Shown here: positions 1-9,916 of the stretch, one piece after another
Position numbering within the stretch: the stretch's first letter is position 1
Layout of the letters: each line of letters opens with the position of its first letter
NCBI RefSeq assembly: GCF_024345415.1
Contig: NZ_JAGQBB010000002.1
Coordinates: 62,001-126,000, forward strand
Length of the DNA stretch: 64,000 bases
Reading direction: 5' to 3'
Source: Synechococcus sp. Tobar12-5m-g
GTDB lineage: Bacteria; Cyanobacteriota; Cyanobacteriia; PCC-6307; Cyanobiaceae
Translations under genes and position numbers: made by a program
The notes under the pieces: model-generated
Databases searched by the model: none
The model's input: the letters and a program-made list of their open reading frames with translations, nothing else
Told to the model about the DNA's origin: nothing

Positions 1-523
1 TTGGCCCATCGGCCTCCAAGGCTGAGAGCAGGGCCTCGAAGGCCGCGATGTCGTTGTAGGGAAAGAAGCGGAACCCCTCCACCATGGGCTCGAAGCCCTG
101 ATGATACCGGGGCTGGCCCGTGGCACTCACCGCGGCCAGGGTGCGGCCGTGGAAACTGGCCTGGGCCGTGAGGATGAAGGGCCGCTCGACGCCGCGGACC
201 ACGTGGCCGTGCTTGCGGGCCAACTTGATGGCGGCTTCGTTTGCTTCCGCCCCGGAATTGCAGAAGAACACCCGATCGAGGCAACTACGGCTGGTGATCC
301 AGGTGGCGAGCAACTCCTGCTCGGGGATTCGGTAGAGATTGGACACATGCTGCAGCCGTCCGAGCTGGCGGCCCAGGGCACGGCGCATCACCCGGTCGCT
401 GTGGCCGAGGGTGCAGGTGGCAATGCCGGCGACACAATCGAGATAGCGGCGGCCGCGGTTGTCTTTCACCCAGACGCCGTGGCCTTCGACCAGCTCCAGG
501 GGAAGTCGGCCGTAGGTGTCCAT
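1..523 (-). CDS. argD: Acetylornithine aminotransferase, N-terminal part (partial)
   Basis: The reverse strand encodes the first ~174 residues of a class III PLP aminotransferase, starting MDTYGRLPLELVEGHGVW and cut off by the window edge. Visible family motifs are YLDCVAGIATCTLGH, CNSGAEANEAAIKLAR (PLP phosphate and substrate region) and SFHGRTLA. In arginine synthesis the enzyme transfers an amino group from glutamate to N-acetylglutamate semialdehyde in the cytoplasm. The catalytic lysine lies beyond the window. I chose the ATG at 523, although a GTG one codon upstream is possible. The tRNA-Leu gene lies just upstream on the same strand. Confidence 0.93.
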   Translation of the reverse strand, partial: MDTYGRLPLELVEGHGVWVKDNRGRRYLDCVAGIATCTLGHSDRVMRRALGRQLGRLQHVSNLYRIPEQELLATWITSRSCLDRVFFCNSGAEANEAAIKLARKHGHVVRGVERPFILTAQASFHGRTLAAVSATGQPRYHQGFEPMVEGFRFFPYNDIAAFEALLSALEADGP

Positions 524-588
524 CACCGGGCTCGGGGGCTGAGGGGCCTGCTCCAGCGCAAGGGCCCAGCCGGTCTGGTCGGGGGGGA

Positions 589-670
589 TGGGAGCGGTGG
601 GACTCGAACCCACAAACCCGAAGGCGCTCGATTTTGAGTCGAGTCCGTCTACCAATTCCGGCACGCTCCC
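589..670 (-). tRNA. tRNA-Leu (anticodon CAA)
   Basis: An 82-nt sequence on the reverse strand folds as a class II tRNA. It has acceptor arms GGGAGCG/CGCTCCC with an A discriminator, a long variable arm, and a T-loop GGTTCGAGTCC. The anticodon loop is CTCAAAA within a CTCGA/TCGAG stem, giving anticodon CAA (UUG codons). CCA is not encoded. It sits between murA and argD, in the same orientation as both. Confidence 0.96.
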
Positions 671-716
671 GTGGGCTCGACCTTAGCCGTGGGATCAACC
701 ACAGCCGCGCGCCCGC

Positions 717-2018
717 TCAGGCAGCAACGCGGCGGATCCTGGCGCCCACGGCGTTGAGCTTGCCTTCCAGATCGGCGTAGCCACGATCCAGAAAGGAGAG
801 GCCCTGCATGGTGGTGGTGCCCTCGGCGGCAAGACCAGCCAGCACCATGGCCGCCGAAGCGCGCAGATCGCTGCCTTTCACCGGCGCACCGCTGAGGCTC
901 GGCACCCCTTCGATGAAGGCGGTGTTGCCCTGGAGGCGGATGTCGGCACCCATCCGTTGCAGCTCGGCCACGTGTTGCAGGCGATTCTCGAAAATGGTTT
1001 CGACGATCATGCTGGTGCCGGGAATCGTGGCCAGCAGGCTCATGAACGGGGCCTGGAGATCGGTGGGGAACCCTGGGAAAGGCTGGGTGCGCAGATCAAC
1101 GGGACGCAACTCGCCCGGCCGGATCGTGAGGCCATCCCCGGTGGCCTCGAATGAAAAGCCCATGTCTTCGAGCTTGGTGATCACCGCACCGAGGTGGTCG
1201 GGAACGATCGGGCCAACGGTGAGGACCGAGCGGGTGATGGCCGCCGCCAGCAGCAGGGTGCCCGCTTCGATGCGATCCGGGATCACCGCATAGCCGGCGC
1301 CATGAAGACGCTGGACTCCAACGATGGTGATGGTGGGGGTGCCGGCACCGCGGACTTCGCCACCCATGGCGTTCAGCAAGCCGGCAAGATCAACAACCTC
1401 CGGCTCCAGGGCAGCGTTCTCGATCACCGTTTCGCCGTCGGCCAGGGCGGCCGCCATCATCAGGGTTTCGGTGGCACCCACACTGGGGCAGTCGAGGTGG
1501 ATGCGGCCACCGACCAGCCGCCGGCTGCGGCCCGGAACGGCCGCCGACACCACGCCGTGGTCGATCGTCACCTGGGCCCCGAGCGACTTCAGACCCTTGA
1601 CGTGCTCGACGACCGGCCGGGTGCCGATCTGGCAGCCACCCGGCAGGGGGACACTGGCCACCCCGAGGCGAGCCAGCAGGGGCCCGATGCAGAAGAAGCT
1701 GGCCCGCAGGCTGCTGACCAGCTCATAGGGGGGCATCGCCTGGGTGAGCTGGCTGGCATCGAGCTCCACCCAGCTGGCGCCGCTGCTGACCTTCACCCCC
1801 ATGGCGGCAAGGATCTCCCCCATCGCGGCGATGTCGGTGAGGGGTGGAACATTGCTGAGGCGCAGGGGTTCTGCAGTTAGCAGACAGGCCGCCATCAGGA
1901 CCAGAGCCGAGTTTTTGGCGCCGCCCACCCGGACCTCCCCCGTCAGGGGGTGACCGCCCACGATCTCCAGCTGGGGCATGGTGAGCAGCTGGAGCGGCAT
2001 GGGGGCGGTCAGGGTCAT
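717..2018 (-). CDS. murA: UDP-N-acetylglucosamine 1-carboxyvinyltransferase
   Basis: This 433-aa enolpyruvyl transferase catalyses the first committed step of peptidoglycan synthesis, moving enolpyruvate from PEP to UDP-GlcNAc in the cytoplasm. The substrate-binding KNSALV motif lies at residues 35-40. The catalytic cysteine is at about residue 129, in [10 protein letters not shown], equivalent to Cys115 of E. coli MurA, so the fosfomycin-sensitive form is expected. Length is normal apart from ~15 extra N-terminal residues; an internal ATG at MPQLEIVG is an alternative start. The gene is flanked by two tRNA-Leu genes. Confidence 0.97.
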   Translation of the reverse strand: MTLTAPMPLQLLTMPQLEIVGGHPLTGEVRVGGAKNSALVLMAACLLTAEPLRLSNVPPLTDIAAMGEILAAMGVKVSSGASWVELDASQLTQAMPPYELVSSLRASFFCIGPLLARLGVASVPLPGGCQIGTRPVVEHVKGLKSLGAQVTIDHGVVSAAVPGRSRRLVGGRIHLDCPSVGATETLMMAAALADGETVIENAALEPEVVDLAGLLNAMGGEVRGAGTPTITIVGVQRLHGAGYAVIPDRIEAGTLLLAAAITRSVLTVGPIVPDHLGAVITKLEDMGFSFEATGDGLTIRPGELRPVDLRTQPFPGFPTDLQAPFMSLLATIPGTSMIVETIFENRLQHVAELQRMGADIRLQGNTAFIEGVPSLSGAPVKGSDLRASAAMVLAGLAAEGTTTMQGLSFLDRGYADLEGKLNAVGARIRRVAA

Positions 2019-2219
2019 GGCACTGCGAAATCCGTCAGGTCACGGCATCTTGACAAGCAAGGACCGGACCGTCTAGCCGTCCGCCCGAGGAAGTGTCTTA
2101 TTCAGTCACAAAGTTGACAGTCCCTTGTGTTTCACGCTACCCGGGCTCCGCTTCGCCAAAGGTCAGGGCGTCAGCCCCGCGATGTTTTAGGGTGGCTTTC
2201 CCACTTCGGTGGCAGGCCA

Positions 2220-2303
2220 GCGGATGTGGCGGAATTGGTAGACGCGCTAGTTTCAGGTACTAGTGGCAGCAATGTCGTGGGAGTTCAAGTCTCCCCATCC
2301 GCA
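2220..2303 (+). tRNA. tRNA-Leu (anticodon CAG)
   Basis: An 84-nt class II tRNA with acceptor arms GCGGATG/CATCCGC and an A discriminator. The anticodon stem is CTAGT/ACTAG around the loop TTCAGGT, giving anticodon CAG (CUG codons). CUG is by far the commonest leucine codon in this GC-rich window. A pyrimidine-rich stretch follows directly. The gene is divergent from murA across a ~200-bp spacer that presumably holds both promoters. Confidence 0.96.
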
Positions 2304-2429
2304 CTTTTCTCTCTTCTCACCAGCCCTGGAGGCCGGTGCTTCATCAGCCGCTTACCGGTAGCTCCCTCCTGGCGGTCGCTACCGTCTGGCTTCCGTCCTG
2401 ACGACGACCCCCACGGTTGTGGCTCTCCG

Positions 2430-2678
2430 ATGATCGTTCTGAAGATCACCAATGCCTCCGAGGTCGTCGCAGGCAAGATCGGCAAATTCCTGGAAAGCCT
2501 CACCCCCGACAGCTTCGACCAGGCCAAGGTCGAAGACGAGGTGGTCAAGAAGCTGGTGGAGAACCTGCAGATGGAGGGGTTGAAGGGGGAGGTGGCCTCG
2601 ATCAACGGACTGGATCTGGTGGGCTCGAGCCTCGTGATCCATGAGCCAACCGCAGTCCGGCGCCATCAATCCTTCTGA
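2430..2678 (+). CDS. Small conserved hypothetical protein (82 aa)
   Basis: The ATG at 2430 opens an 82-residue frame beginning MIVLKITNASEVVAGKIGKFLE. It is an acidic, soluble, alpha/beta-looking protein with no cysteines, membrane segment or signal peptide. I recall similar ~80-aa proteins in other picocyanobacteria but know no function. Its last 38 bases overlap the start of the TrmH-family gene in another frame, which suggests translational coupling. A longer frame upstream would run through the tRNA-Leu gene and is rejected. Confidence 0.72.
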   Translation: MIVLKITNASEVVAGKIGKFLESLTPDSFDQAKVEDEVVKKLVENLQMEGLKGEVASINGLDLVGSSLVIHEPTAVRRHQSF

Positions 2679-3537
2679 CCTTGCCGGTGGGAGCGCTGGG
2701 AGCTGGGCCAAGGAGCAGGGCCTGATCAGCAGCCGGCGCAACCCGCTCGTGGTGCTGTTCCGGGAGCTTCAGCGGGCCGAGGGCCGGCGTGAGCAGGGCC
2801 TGCTGCTGCTCGAAGGCACCCACCTGCTGGAGGAGGCGATCGGACTGGGATTGCGACCCGCCCAGGTTCTGGCAACCTCAGGCTGGCTGGAGCGCCATGG
2901 CGGCCGGCGGGCCTGGCCCGAGCTTCAGCTCGTTTCCGAGCCGGTGCTGGCCGCGATCGCGACCACCAGCCACCCCGACGGGGTGGTGCTGAGCCTGCCC
3001 TGGCCGGATCCAGCCCCGCCCGAGGGTTCCGACTTCGTGCTGGCGCTCGATCACCTGCAGGACCCCGGCAACCTCGGCACGTTGATGCGCACCGCCCTGG
3101 CCGCCGGGGTCGAAGCGCTCTGGCTGGCGGGCGGCGCCGATCCGTGGCAGCCCAAGGTGCTGCGGGCCTCTTCAGGGGCGGCGCTGGCCCTGCCGATTCT
3201 GCGGCTGGAGAGCCTGGCCCCGCGGCTGGAGCAGGCCCGCCTGGCGGGGAACCAGGTGGTCGCCACCGTCGTGCCCCATGGCGAGGCGGGCTCCGCAGCC
3301 CCGCCCCAGCCCTACTGGCAGCTGGACTGGACCCGGCCCACCGTGCTGCTGCTCGGCAATGAGGCGGCGGGGTTGGCCCCGGATCTGCTGGCCTGCTGCA
3401 GCCACCGGGTCACCATTCCCCACAGCTCCGCCGTTGAGTCCCTGAATGTGGCGGTGGCGGCGGCGCCGCTGCTGCTGGAGCGCTGGCGTCAGCAGCAGGA
3501 GAGAATGCCGGGCATTCCCAGCAGCGCACCACCGTGA
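2641..3537 (+). CDS. TrmH/SpoU-family RNA 2'-O-methyltransferase
   Basis: A 298-aa SPOUT-class methyltransferase that should transfer a methyl group from S-adenosylmethionine to a ribose 2'-OH in rRNA or tRNA. The three knot motifs are present: DPGNLGTLMRTA (motif 1), LLLGNEAAGL (motif 2) and IPHSSAVESLNVAVA (motif 3). The N-terminal ~100 residues match the substrate-binding domain of RlmB-like enzymes. Which nucleotide is modified cannot be told from sequence. The stop overlaps the GTG start of the next gene. Confidence 0.9.
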   Translation: MSQPQSGAINPSDLAGGSAGSWAKEQGLISSRRNPLVVLFRELQRAEGRREQGLLLLEGTHLLEEAIGLGLRPAQVLATSGWLERHGGRRAWPELQLVSEPVLAAIATTSHPDGVVLSLPWPDPAPPEGSDFVLALDHLQDPGNLGTLMRTALAAGVEALWLAGGADPWQPKVLRASSGAALALPILRLESLAPRLEQARLAGNQVVATVVPHGEAGSAAPPQPYWQLDWTRPTVLLLGNEAAGLAPDLLACCSHRVTIPHSSAVESLNVAVAAAPLLLERWRQQQERMPGIPSSAPP

Positions 3538-4961
3538 GTTTCGACTTCGATGTGATCGTGATCGGGGCCGGCTATGGCGGTTTCGATGCGGCGAAACACG
3601 CCGCCGAGCATGGCCTGCGCACGGCGATCGTCGAATCCCGGGACATGGGCGGCACCTGCGTGAACCGGGGCTGCGTTCCCTCCAAGGCGCTGCTGGCCGC
3701 CAGCGGCCGGGTGCGGGAGTTGGCCGACGCCACGCACCTGGAGGGCTTCGGCATCCATGCCGGGCCGGTGCGCTTCGAGCGCCAGAAGATCGCCGACCAT
3801 GCCAACCAGCTGGTGGAAACGATCCGGGCCAACCTCACCAAAACGGTGGAGCGCGCCGGCGCCACGATCCTGCGGGGCAGGGGGCGGCTCGACGGTGCCC
3901 AGCGGGTGGCCGTGCGCGAAGCGAGCGGTGTCGAGAAGGTCCACACCGCCGGTGAGGTGATCATCGCCACCGGCTCCGACCCCTTCGTGCCGCCCGGCAT
4001 CGAAACCGACGGCCGCACCGTGTTCACCAGCGATGAGGCGATCAACCTGGAATGGCTGCCCCGCTGGATCGCGATCATCGGCAGCGGCTACATCGGCCTG
4101 GAGTTCGCCGACGTCTACACCGCCCTGGGCTGCGAGGTCACGATGATCGAGGCGCTCGATCGGATCATGCCCACCTTCGATCCCGACATCGCCAAGATCG
4201 CCGCCCGCCGCCTGATCGAAGGCCGCGAGATCGATACCCGCGCCGGGCTCCTGGCCCGAAAGGTCACCCCGGGCAGCCCCGTGAGGATCGAGCTGGCCTC
4301 GATGGCCACCAAGGAGCTGGTCGAGGTGCTGGAGGTGGATGCGGTGCTGGTGGCCACCGGCCGCACCCCGGCGAGCAAGAACCTCAACCTGGCCAGCGTG
4401 GGGGTGGAGACCAACCGCGGCTTCATCCCGGTGGACGAGGCCCTGCGGGTGCTGGCCAACGGCCAGCCGGTTCCCCACCTCTGGGCCGTGGGTGATGTGA
4501 CCGGCAAGATGATGCTCGCCCACACCGCCGCCGCCCAGGGCACCGTGGCGGTCGACAACATCCTGGGCCACAGCCGCCTGATCGACTACCGCTCGATTCC
4601 GGCCGCCACCTTCACCCATCCCGAGATCAGCTCGGTGGGCCTGAGCGAAGCCGAGGCCAAGGCGCTGGCCGCCGCCGAGGGATTCAGCCTCGGCACCGTG
4701 CGCAGCTACTTCAAGGCCAACACCAAGGCCCTGGCTGAGCTGGAGAGCGACGGGCTGATGAAGTTGCTGTTCCGCAAGGACACCGGCGAGGTGCTAGGCG
4801 CCCACATCTATGGCCTGCACGCCGCCGACTTGATCCAGGAAATCGCCAATGCGGTGGCCCGACGCCAGGGCGTGCGGGAGCTCTCCAGCGAGGTGCACAC
4901 CCATCCCACCCTCAGCGAGCTGGTGGAAGTGGCCTACAAGCAGGCCGCCGCCCAGCTCTGA
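3534..4961 (+). CDS. lpdA: Dihydrolipoyl dehydrogenase (E3)
   Basis: A 475-aa FAD-dependent pyridine nucleotide-disulfide oxidoreductase that reoxidises dihydrolipoamide in 2-oxoacid dehydrogenase complexes, and glycine cleavage protein H. It shows the FAD-binding [10 protein letters not shown], the redox disulfide C42-VNRG-C47, the NAD-binding [12 protein letters not shown], the second FAD motif [14 protein letters not shown], and the catalytic dyad region HTHPTLSE near the C-terminus. The start is GTG at 3534, overlapping the upstream stop (GTGA), so it is probably translationally coupled to the methyltransferase. Confidence 0.95.
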   Translation: MSFDFDVIVIGAGYGGFDAAKHAAEHGLRTAIVESRDMGGTCVNRGCVPSKALLAASGRVRELADATHLEGFGIHAGPVRFERQKIADHANQLVETIRANLTKTVERAGATILRGRGRLDGAQRVAVREASGVEKVHTAGEVIIATGSDPFVPPGIETDGRTVFTSDEAINLEWLPRWIAIIGSGYIGLEFADVYTALGCEVTMIEALDRIMPTFDPDIAKIAARRLIEGREIDTRAGLLARKVTPGSPVRIELASMATKELVEVLEVDAVLVATGRTPASKNLNLASVGVETNRGFIPVDEALRVLANGQPVPHLWAVGDVTGKMMLAHTAAAQGTVAVDNILGHSRLIDYRSIPAATFTHPEISSVGLSEAEAKALAAAEGFSLGTVRSYFKANTKALAELESDGLMKLLFRKDTGEVLGAHIYGLHAADLIQEIANAVARRQGVRELSSEVHTHPTLSELVEVAYKQAAAQL

Positions 4962-5011
4962 GGCCCCAGCTGCCCATCGATTCCTACGATCCAGCCAGTC
5001 GCCTTCGGCCC

Positions 5012-5896
5012 TTGGAGATTCGCCGCCGCCCGCCCAACCCCCCCGTCAAGGTGGCCCACCTCCAGTACGGAATCCCCCATGAGGAAGCGGAGCCCCGCCA
5101 CATTCTCGAAACGATCGTCTGGGAGAAGGACAGGGAGATCACGGCCGCCAAGGAACGGGTGACGCTGCAGCAGCTCAAGGGGCAGGTGGCGAAGCTGCCG
5201 GCGCCGCGGCATTTCATCGCGGCGCTCAAGGCCAGTTGCCGCAAGCCGGCGGTGATTGCTGAGATCAAGAAAGCCAGCCCGAGCCGGGGGGTGATCCGGG
5301 AGGATTTCGATCCGGTGTCCCTGGCCCGGGGCTATGCCGCCGGTGGGGCGAGCTGCCTCTCGGTGCTCACCGACAAGACCTTCTTCCAGGGGGGCTTCGA
5401 GGTGCTGGTGGAGGTGCGCCAGGCGGTTGCCCTGCCGCTGCTGTGCAAGGACTTCATCCTCTCCCCTTACCAGCTGTACCAGGCCCGGGCCGCCGGGGCC
5501 GACGCCGCCCTGCTGATCGCGGCGATCCTGACCGACCAGGACCTGGTGTATCTGCTCAAGGTGGCTGCCAGCCTCGGCCTGGCGGTGCTGGTCGAGGTGC
5601 ACGACAGCCTGGAGCTGGAGCGGGTCCTGGCCCTCGATGGGGTGGCCCTGATCGGCATCAACAACCGCGACCTGACCACCTTCGCCACGGACCTGGCCAC
5701 CACCGAGAGGTTGATGGCCCGCTATGGCGATCTGGTTCGCCGCAAGGGGACCCTGCTGGTGAGTGAATCGGGCCTGGTCAACCGCGACGACCTCGATCGG
5801 ATGGTGGGCGCCGGGGCCGATGCGGTGCTGGTGGGCGAGGCGCTGATGCGCCAGCCGGATGTGACCAGCGCCCTGGAGCACTTGATCAGTGGCTGA
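5012..5896 (+). CDS. trpC: Indole-3-glycerol phosphate synthase
   Basis: A 294-aa (beta/alpha)8 enzyme of tryptophan synthesis that converts CdRP to indole-3-glycerol phosphate. Family motifs are [11 protein letters not shown] (catalytic Lys), LLCKDFIL (catalytic Lys), [16 protein letters not shown] and VSESGL. The ~45-residue N-terminal extension starting [17 protein letters not shown] is typical of cyanobacterial TrpC and fixes the start at TTG 5012; no ATG or GTG lies upstream in frame. It stands 50 bp after lpdA. Confidence 0.95.
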   Translation: MEIRRRPPNPPVKVAHLQYGIPHEEAEPRHILETIVWEKDREITAAKERVTLQQLKGQVAKLPAPRHFIAALKASCRKPAVIAEIKKASPSRGVIREDFDPVSLARGYAAGGASCLSVLTDKTFFQGGFEVLVEVRQAVALPLLCKDFILSPYQLYQARAAGADAALLIAAILTDQDLVYLLKVAASLGLAVLVEVHDSLELERVLALDGVALIGINNRDLTTFATDLATTERLMARYGDLVRRKGTLLVSESGLVNRDDLDRMVGAGADAVLVGEALMRQPDVTSALEHLISG

Positions 5897-5976
5897 GGAA
5901 CCTTCGTCCCGATCACGAGTGAACAAAACTCCGTACGGTTTCCTTGTTGAATGATCTTCGATGCAGAGGTTCTCCA

Positions 5977-6942
5977 TTGCAGAAGATCACCAACAAGATT
6001 GCCCTCGAGGAGCACTTCAGTGCCCCCAGGCTTCAGCCTTCGATCAAGGACGTGGCATTTTTCGATCCAGAGGTGCTTCGGGCCATTGAAGTCGCCCTTC
6101 CGGAGTTCCAGGACCAGCGGTTGAGAGCGATGGACCAGGCCGGGATCTCGATCGCTGTTCTTTCCCAGACAGCACCCGGTGTGCAATCCATCAGGGACTC
6201 AGTACTTGCGGCTGAGCTGGCCCATGAGGCCAATGATTTTCTTCATCGACGCATTGAGACTGCCCCAAAGCGTTTTCGAGGATTTGCCTGTCTTGCGCTG
6301 CAGGATGTGGACCGTGCTTGCGATGAACTCAAGCGCTGTATTCAGGAGTTGGGTTTTGTTGGTGCCCTAGTCAATGGGAGCACCAACGGTGCCTACCTGG
6401 ATGAACCCCAGTTCGCCCCTTTTTGGCACACTCTTGAACAACTTGATGTGCCATTTTACTTGCATCCTGGCCTGCCGACGGATCACCCCCAGGCCTTCCG
6501 GGGGCATCCAGAGCTGGAGGGGCCCGTCTGGAGATGGACCTGTGACACCGCCACCCATGTGCTCCGACTCGTTTTCGGTGGTGTCTTCGACCGCCATCAC
6601 ACCGCACGGCTGATCTTGGGGCACATGGGAGAAACCTTGCCTTACATGCTCTGGCGATTGGACAGTCGCGCTGCTGTGACCACAGTCGGCAGGGGCCTCA
6701 GCCGTCCTCCAGCAGAGACCCTGCGACACCATGTGATGGTGACAACTTCAGGAGTCTGTGCTGACGCGCCCCTGCGCTGCGCCCTGGAGGCCATGGGTGC
6801 GGAAGCTGTGATGTTCTCAACGGATTATCCCTACGAAGACATTCAGGTTGCTGCGAACTGGATTGAGAATGCCGATTTACCTGATGACCAGAGGATCAAG
6901 GTGTGTGTTGCCAATGCAGAGCGGTTGTTGCGGTTGGGCTGA
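5977..6942 (+). CDS. Amidohydrolase-superfamily protein, gamma-resorcylate decarboxylase-like
   Basis: A ~321-aa metal-dependent TIM-barrel protein of the amidohydrolase_2 group. The N-terminal KIALEEHF, the metal/substrate histidines in YLHPGLP and LGHMGETLPYMLWR, and FSTDYPYED near the C-terminus resemble non-oxidative aryl-acid decarboxylases such as gamma-resorcylate decarboxylase. The actual substrate is unknown. TTG 5977 is chosen because AGAGG lies 7 bases upstream and homology begins there; an earlier TTG at 5944 is in frame. Its DNA is visibly AT-richer than the genes on either side, suggesting later acquisition or weak expression. Confidence 0.82.
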   Translation: MQKITNKIALEEHFSAPRLQPSIKDVAFFDPEVLRAIEVALPEFQDQRLRAMDQAGISIAVLSQTAPGVQSIRDSVLAAELAHEANDFLHRRIETAPKRFRGFACLALQDVDRACDELKRCIQELGFVGALVNGSTNGAYLDEPQFAPFWHTLEQLDVPFYLHPGLPTDHPQAFRGHPELEGPVWRWTCDTATHVLRLVFGGVFDRHHTARLILGHMGETLPYMLWRLDSRAAVTTVGRGLSRPPAETLRHHVMVTTSGVCADAPLRCALEAMGAEAVMFSTDYPYEDIQVAANWIENADLPDDQRIKVCVANAERLLRLG

Positions 6943-6980
6943 GCGGGGCGTTGAAGGGATGGAGCCGATCCTGCTTGCAA

Positions 6981-7003
6981 AAACCCCCGCCGTGGCGGGG
7001 GTT
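6981..7003 (-). terminator. Rho-independent terminator after rpsD
   Basis: On the reverse strand, a roughly 10-bp GC-rich stem (arms 6982-6991 and 6994-7003) is followed by TTTTTGCAAG, the classic intrinsic terminator layout for rpsD transcription. A second hairpin between it and the rpsD stop (arms CTGATCCG 7025-7032 and CGGATCAG 7042-7049) lacks a T-run. The same structure could also stop the convergent amidohydrolase transcript, though without U-tract support on that strand. Confidence 0.75.
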
Positions 7004-7058
7004 GGAGGATGGCATGAAACAGAGCTGATCCGAGCAACCCCCGGATCAGGAAAAACGC

Positions 7059-7667
7059 TCAGACCTTCCGGCTATAGAACTCCACCACCAGAAGTTCGTT
7101 GATCTCCAGGGCCACCCACTCGCGCTCGATGCGGGCATTCACCTTGGCGGAGAGCTTGGTCTTGTCGAGTTCCAGGTTGGGGGGGATGTTGGCCAGGCCT
7201 GGGAACTCCAGGTTGCCCTCGGCCAGTTGCTTGCTGGCCTTGCGCTCCCGCACCACGATCAGGTCGCCCGGGCGGCACTGGTAGCTGGGGATATCGACGA
7301 CGCGGCCGTTGACAGTGATGTGGCCATGGTTGACCAGCTGCCGGGCACCGGGGACCGTGGGTCCAAACCCGAGCCGGAAGCAGATGTTATCGAGGCGATT
7401 CTCCAGGAGCTTGAGCAGGTTGGTTCCAGTGGAACCCTCCTGTGCGCGCGCTTTCTTCACGTAGCGCACGAGCTGGCGCTCGGAGATGCCGTAGTTGAAG
7501 CGAAGCTTCTGCTTTTCTTCGAGGCGGATGGCGTATTCGGAGCGCTTGCGACGGGCTTGGCCGTGCTGACCGGGGGGGTAAGCCCGCTTGGCGGACTTAC
7601 GGGTGAGACCGGGAAGGTCCCCCAAGCGCCGCGTCACCCTCAGGCGAGGACCGCGGTAGCGAGACAT
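7059..7667 (-). CDS. rpsD: 30S ribosomal protein S4
   Basis: A 202-aa primary 16S rRNA-binding protein of the small subunit. The N-terminus [16 protein letters not shown] and the S4 RNA-binding domain ([34 protein letters not shown]) are clear. Start at 7667 follows the conserved N-terminus; a longer frame to 7709 has no conservation. The N-terminal region lacks the Cys4 zinc ligands, as is usual in cyanobacteria. It diverges from yidD, with a strong hairpin terminator downstream. Confidence 0.98.
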   Translation of the reverse strand: MSRYRGPRLRVTRRLGDLPGLTRKSAKRAYPPGQHGQARRKRSEYAIRLEEKQKLRFNYGISERQLVRYVKKARAQEGSTGTNLLKLLENRLDNICFRLGFGPTVPGARQLVNHGHITVNGRVVDIPSYQCRPGDLIVVRERKASKQLAEGNLEFPGLANIPPNLELDKTKLSAKVNARIEREWVALEINELLVVEFYSRKV

Positions 7668-7747
7668 GGATGAATCATCAAAGGGCAGACGTTCAGGTGG
7701 GCCCGGCAAGGGGCAGGATGGGGACTGGTCCCCGCCTGCAACCGGCT

Positions 7748-8014
7748 GTGCAGCACCAGCAGACGATCCTATCGGTTGGACCTGCTGCTCTCTCTGAGCT
7801 GCTCAAGACCCTGCTGCTGGCCTTGATCAACGGCTATCGCCGCTGGATCTCCCCCCTGCTGGGTCCGCGCTGCCGCTTCATCCCCTCCTGCAGCGCCTAT
7901 GGCATCGAGGCGATCGAACGCCACGGCCCCTGGCGTGGTGGCTGGCTGACCCTGCGCCGCCTGCTGCGCTGCCATCCCCTCACCCCCTGTGGTTGCGATC
8001 CGGTGCCTGACTGA
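7748..8014 (+). CDS. yidD: Membrane protein insertion efficiency factor YidD
   Basis: A small (~88 aa) protein of the YidD (DUF37) family, an inner-membrane-associated helper of YidC-mediated insertion. Diagnostic residues are the [20 protein letters not shown] block, which includes the conserved cysteines, and a [12 protein letters not shown]-terminus. The start is uncertain: I use the GTG at 7748, but an ATG at 7718 is in frame. Unlike in many bacteria it is not beside yidC, which lies at 15097-16236. It is 3 bp before the glutaredoxin-like gene. Confidence 0.88.
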   Translation: MQHQQTILSVGPAALSELLKTLLLALINGYRRWISPLLGPRCRFIPSCSAYGIEAIERHGPWRGGWLTLRRLLRCHPLTPCGCDPVPD

Positions 8015-8017
8015 GCC

Positions 8018-8305
8018 ATGCAGCGCTGGCCTCCCCTGATCCTCTACAGCCGGGCGAACTGTTGCCTGTGCCAGGGCCTTGCCGATCGGCTCGGCGCCCT
8101 TCGGCCCGCCCTGGATCTCACCGTGGTGGATGTGGATCGCGACCCGGCCCTGCTTGCCCGCTATGACCTGGAGGTGCCGGTGCTGGCTGTGCAGTGCCAA
8201 GGAGCCCTTCACAACTTGCCCCGGGTCTCTCCGCGGCTGACGGGCGAACGGCTGGCCCGCTGGCTGAGATCCAGCCTCGAGGCCCTGCCACCCAACTGCC
8301 CCTGA
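8018..8305 (+). CDS. Glutaredoxin-like (DUF836) protein
   Basis: A 95-aa thioredoxin-fold protein. Its first strand LILYSRANC is followed by the redox-type motif CCLC, and VPVLAVQ contains the cis-proline expected of the glutaredoxin fold. This matches the short glutaredoxin-like family DUF836, whose substrates are undefined. It probably shares a transcript with yidD (3-bp gap) and precedes murE by 66 bp. Confidence 0.8.
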   Translation: MQRWPPLILYSRANCCLCQGLADRLGALRPALDLTVVDVDRDPALLARYDLEVPVLAVQCQGALHNLPRVSPRLTGERLARWLRSSLEALPPNCP

Positions 8306-8371
8306 TCGGCGCCGGGGCCAGGGGCGACCACCTAAAACGTCTCGGAAGACCATCCAGAGCGCCAGCGCGTC

Positions 8372-9916
8372 ATGCCCCACCTGCTCCATTCCCTCCTGCA
8401 TCAGATCGGAGCGGAGATCCCTGCTGGCCTGGCCGATGGCGAGGTCACCGGAATCAGCTGTGATTCCCGCCGGATCGCCGCCGGCGCCCTGTTCATCGGA
8501 CTGCCGGGTCACAACGTCGATGGCGGGCTGTTCTGGCCAGCGGCCATTGCGGCCGGAGCGGTGGCCGCCGTCGTCACCCCGGAGGCGGCGGCGGCGCAAC
8601 CGCCTGGGGCGGGGGCTCCCGTGCTGGTGGTGCGGGAGCCCCTGGCAGCCTGGGCCGGGCAGCTGGCCGCCGCCTTCTGGCAGGAGCCAAGCCAGCGCCT
8701 GGCCCTGATCGGGGTGACGGGAACGAACGGCAAGACCACCACCACCCATCTGATCGAACACCTGGCGACCGCCTGCGGGCGGCCAACGGCCCTGTTCGGC
8801 ACCTTGATCAACCGCTGGCCGGGGCACAGCGTCACGGCGTCCCACACCACGGCCTTCGCCGATGTGCTCCAGGCCCAGCTGGCGGCGGCAGCGGCAGCTG
8901 GCAGTGCGCTGGCCGCTATGGAGGTGAGCTCCCACGCCCTCGACCAGGGTCGGGTGGCAGGCTGCCGTTTCGCCGGGGCCGTGTTCACCAACCTCAGCCA
9001 GGACCACCTCGACTACCACCCCTCGATGCAGGCCTATTTCGAGGCCAAGGCCGAGCTGTTCAGCACGCCGCTGCTGGCTGGATCGGTGGTGGTGAACATC
9101 GACGACCCCTGGGGAGAGCAGCTGGCGGACCAGCTGGCAGGGTCCCTGGGCGCGCGTCTCTGGCGCAGCTCCTTGAACTCAGCCGCCGCCGAGCTGCGGA
9201 TGGAGGATCTGTCGTTCGGCGCCGATGGCGTGAGCGGCACCCTGTGCACGCCGCTGGGCAGCGGTTCGTTCCGATCGCCCCTGGTGGGGCGCTTCAACCT
9301 GATGAACCTGCTGCAGGCGGTGGGGGTGCTCCAGCAGCAGGGGCTGGCCCTGCCCCAGCTGCTGGAGGCGATTCCCTCCTTCGGTGGGGTGCCGGGGCGG
9401 ATGGAGCGGGTGTTGCCAACGGGTCCCCTTCCTGCCGGGCCAGATGCAACGGCCCTGGCCCTGCCGGCCGTTCTGGTCGACTACGCCCACACTCCCGACG
9501 GACTGGAAAACGCCCTGGCCGCCTGCCGGCCGTTCACCGCTGGCCGCCTGATCTGCGTGTTCGGCTGCGGTGGCGACCGCGACCGGGGCAAGCGGCCCCA
9601 GATGGCGGCGATTGCGGCTCGGCTGGCTGACCGGGTGGTCGTCACCTCCGACAACCCCCGCACCGAAGATCCCCACTGCGTCCTTGAAGACGTGGTGGCG
9701 GGGATTCCGGCCGGCACGGATCTGGTGGTGGAGGCGGATCGGGCCACGGCGATTGCCCGGACCATCGCGGCCGCAGGCCCCCGGGATCTGGTGCTGATCG
9801 CCGGCAAGGGCCATGAGGACTACCAGATCCTCGGCACCACCAAGATCCACTTCGACGACCGGGAAGAGGCTCAGAAGGCTCTGGGGGCGCGTCGCATCGA
9901 AACGCGGCTTGTTTAA
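8372..9916 (+). CDS. murE: UDP-MurNAc-tripeptide (meso-diaminopimelate) synthetase
   Basis: A 514-aa Mur ligase adding the third amino acid to the peptidoglycan precursor UDP-MurNAc-L-Ala-D-Glu with ATP. The ATP-binding loop [14 protein letters not shown] is near residue 115, with the carbamylated-lysine region and [13 protein letters not shown] further on. The DNPRTEDP motif carries the DNPR signature of enzymes that take meso-diaminopimelate rather than lysine. Length is normal, and the start ATG 8372 matches the family. The stop codon lies inside a perfect 12-bp palindrome, TTGTTTAAACAA (9909-9920). Confidence 0.97.
   Translation: MPHLLHSLLHQIGAEIPAGLADGEVTGISCDSRRIAAGALFIGLPGHNVDGGLFWPAAIAAGAVAAVVTPEAAAAQPPGAGAPVLVVREPLAAWAGQLAAAFWQEPSQRLALIGVTGTNGKTTTTHLIEHLATACGRPTALFGTLINRWPGHSVTASHTTAFADVLQAQLAAAAAAGSALAAMEVSSHALDQGRVAGCRFAGAVFTNLSQDHLDYHPSMQAYFEAKAELFSTPLLAGSVVVNIDDPWGEQLADQLAGSLGARLWRSSLNSAAAELRMEDLSFGADGVSGTLCTPLGSGSFRSPLVGRFNLMNLLQAVGVLQQQGLALPQLLEAIPSFGGVPGRMERVLPTGPLPAGPDATALALPAVLVDYAHTPDGLENALAACRPFTAGRLICVFGCGGDRDRGKRPQMAAIAARLADRVVVTSDNPRTEDPHCVLEDVVAGIPAGTDLVVEADRATAIARTIAAAGPRDLVLIAGKGHEDYQILGTTKIHFDDREEAQKALGARRIETRLV

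Noticed and set aside
3489-4619. Long minus-strand open frame opposite lpdA
   Set aside because: His/Gly/Asp-rich shadow of a strongly conserved lpdA gene, with no recognisable domain.
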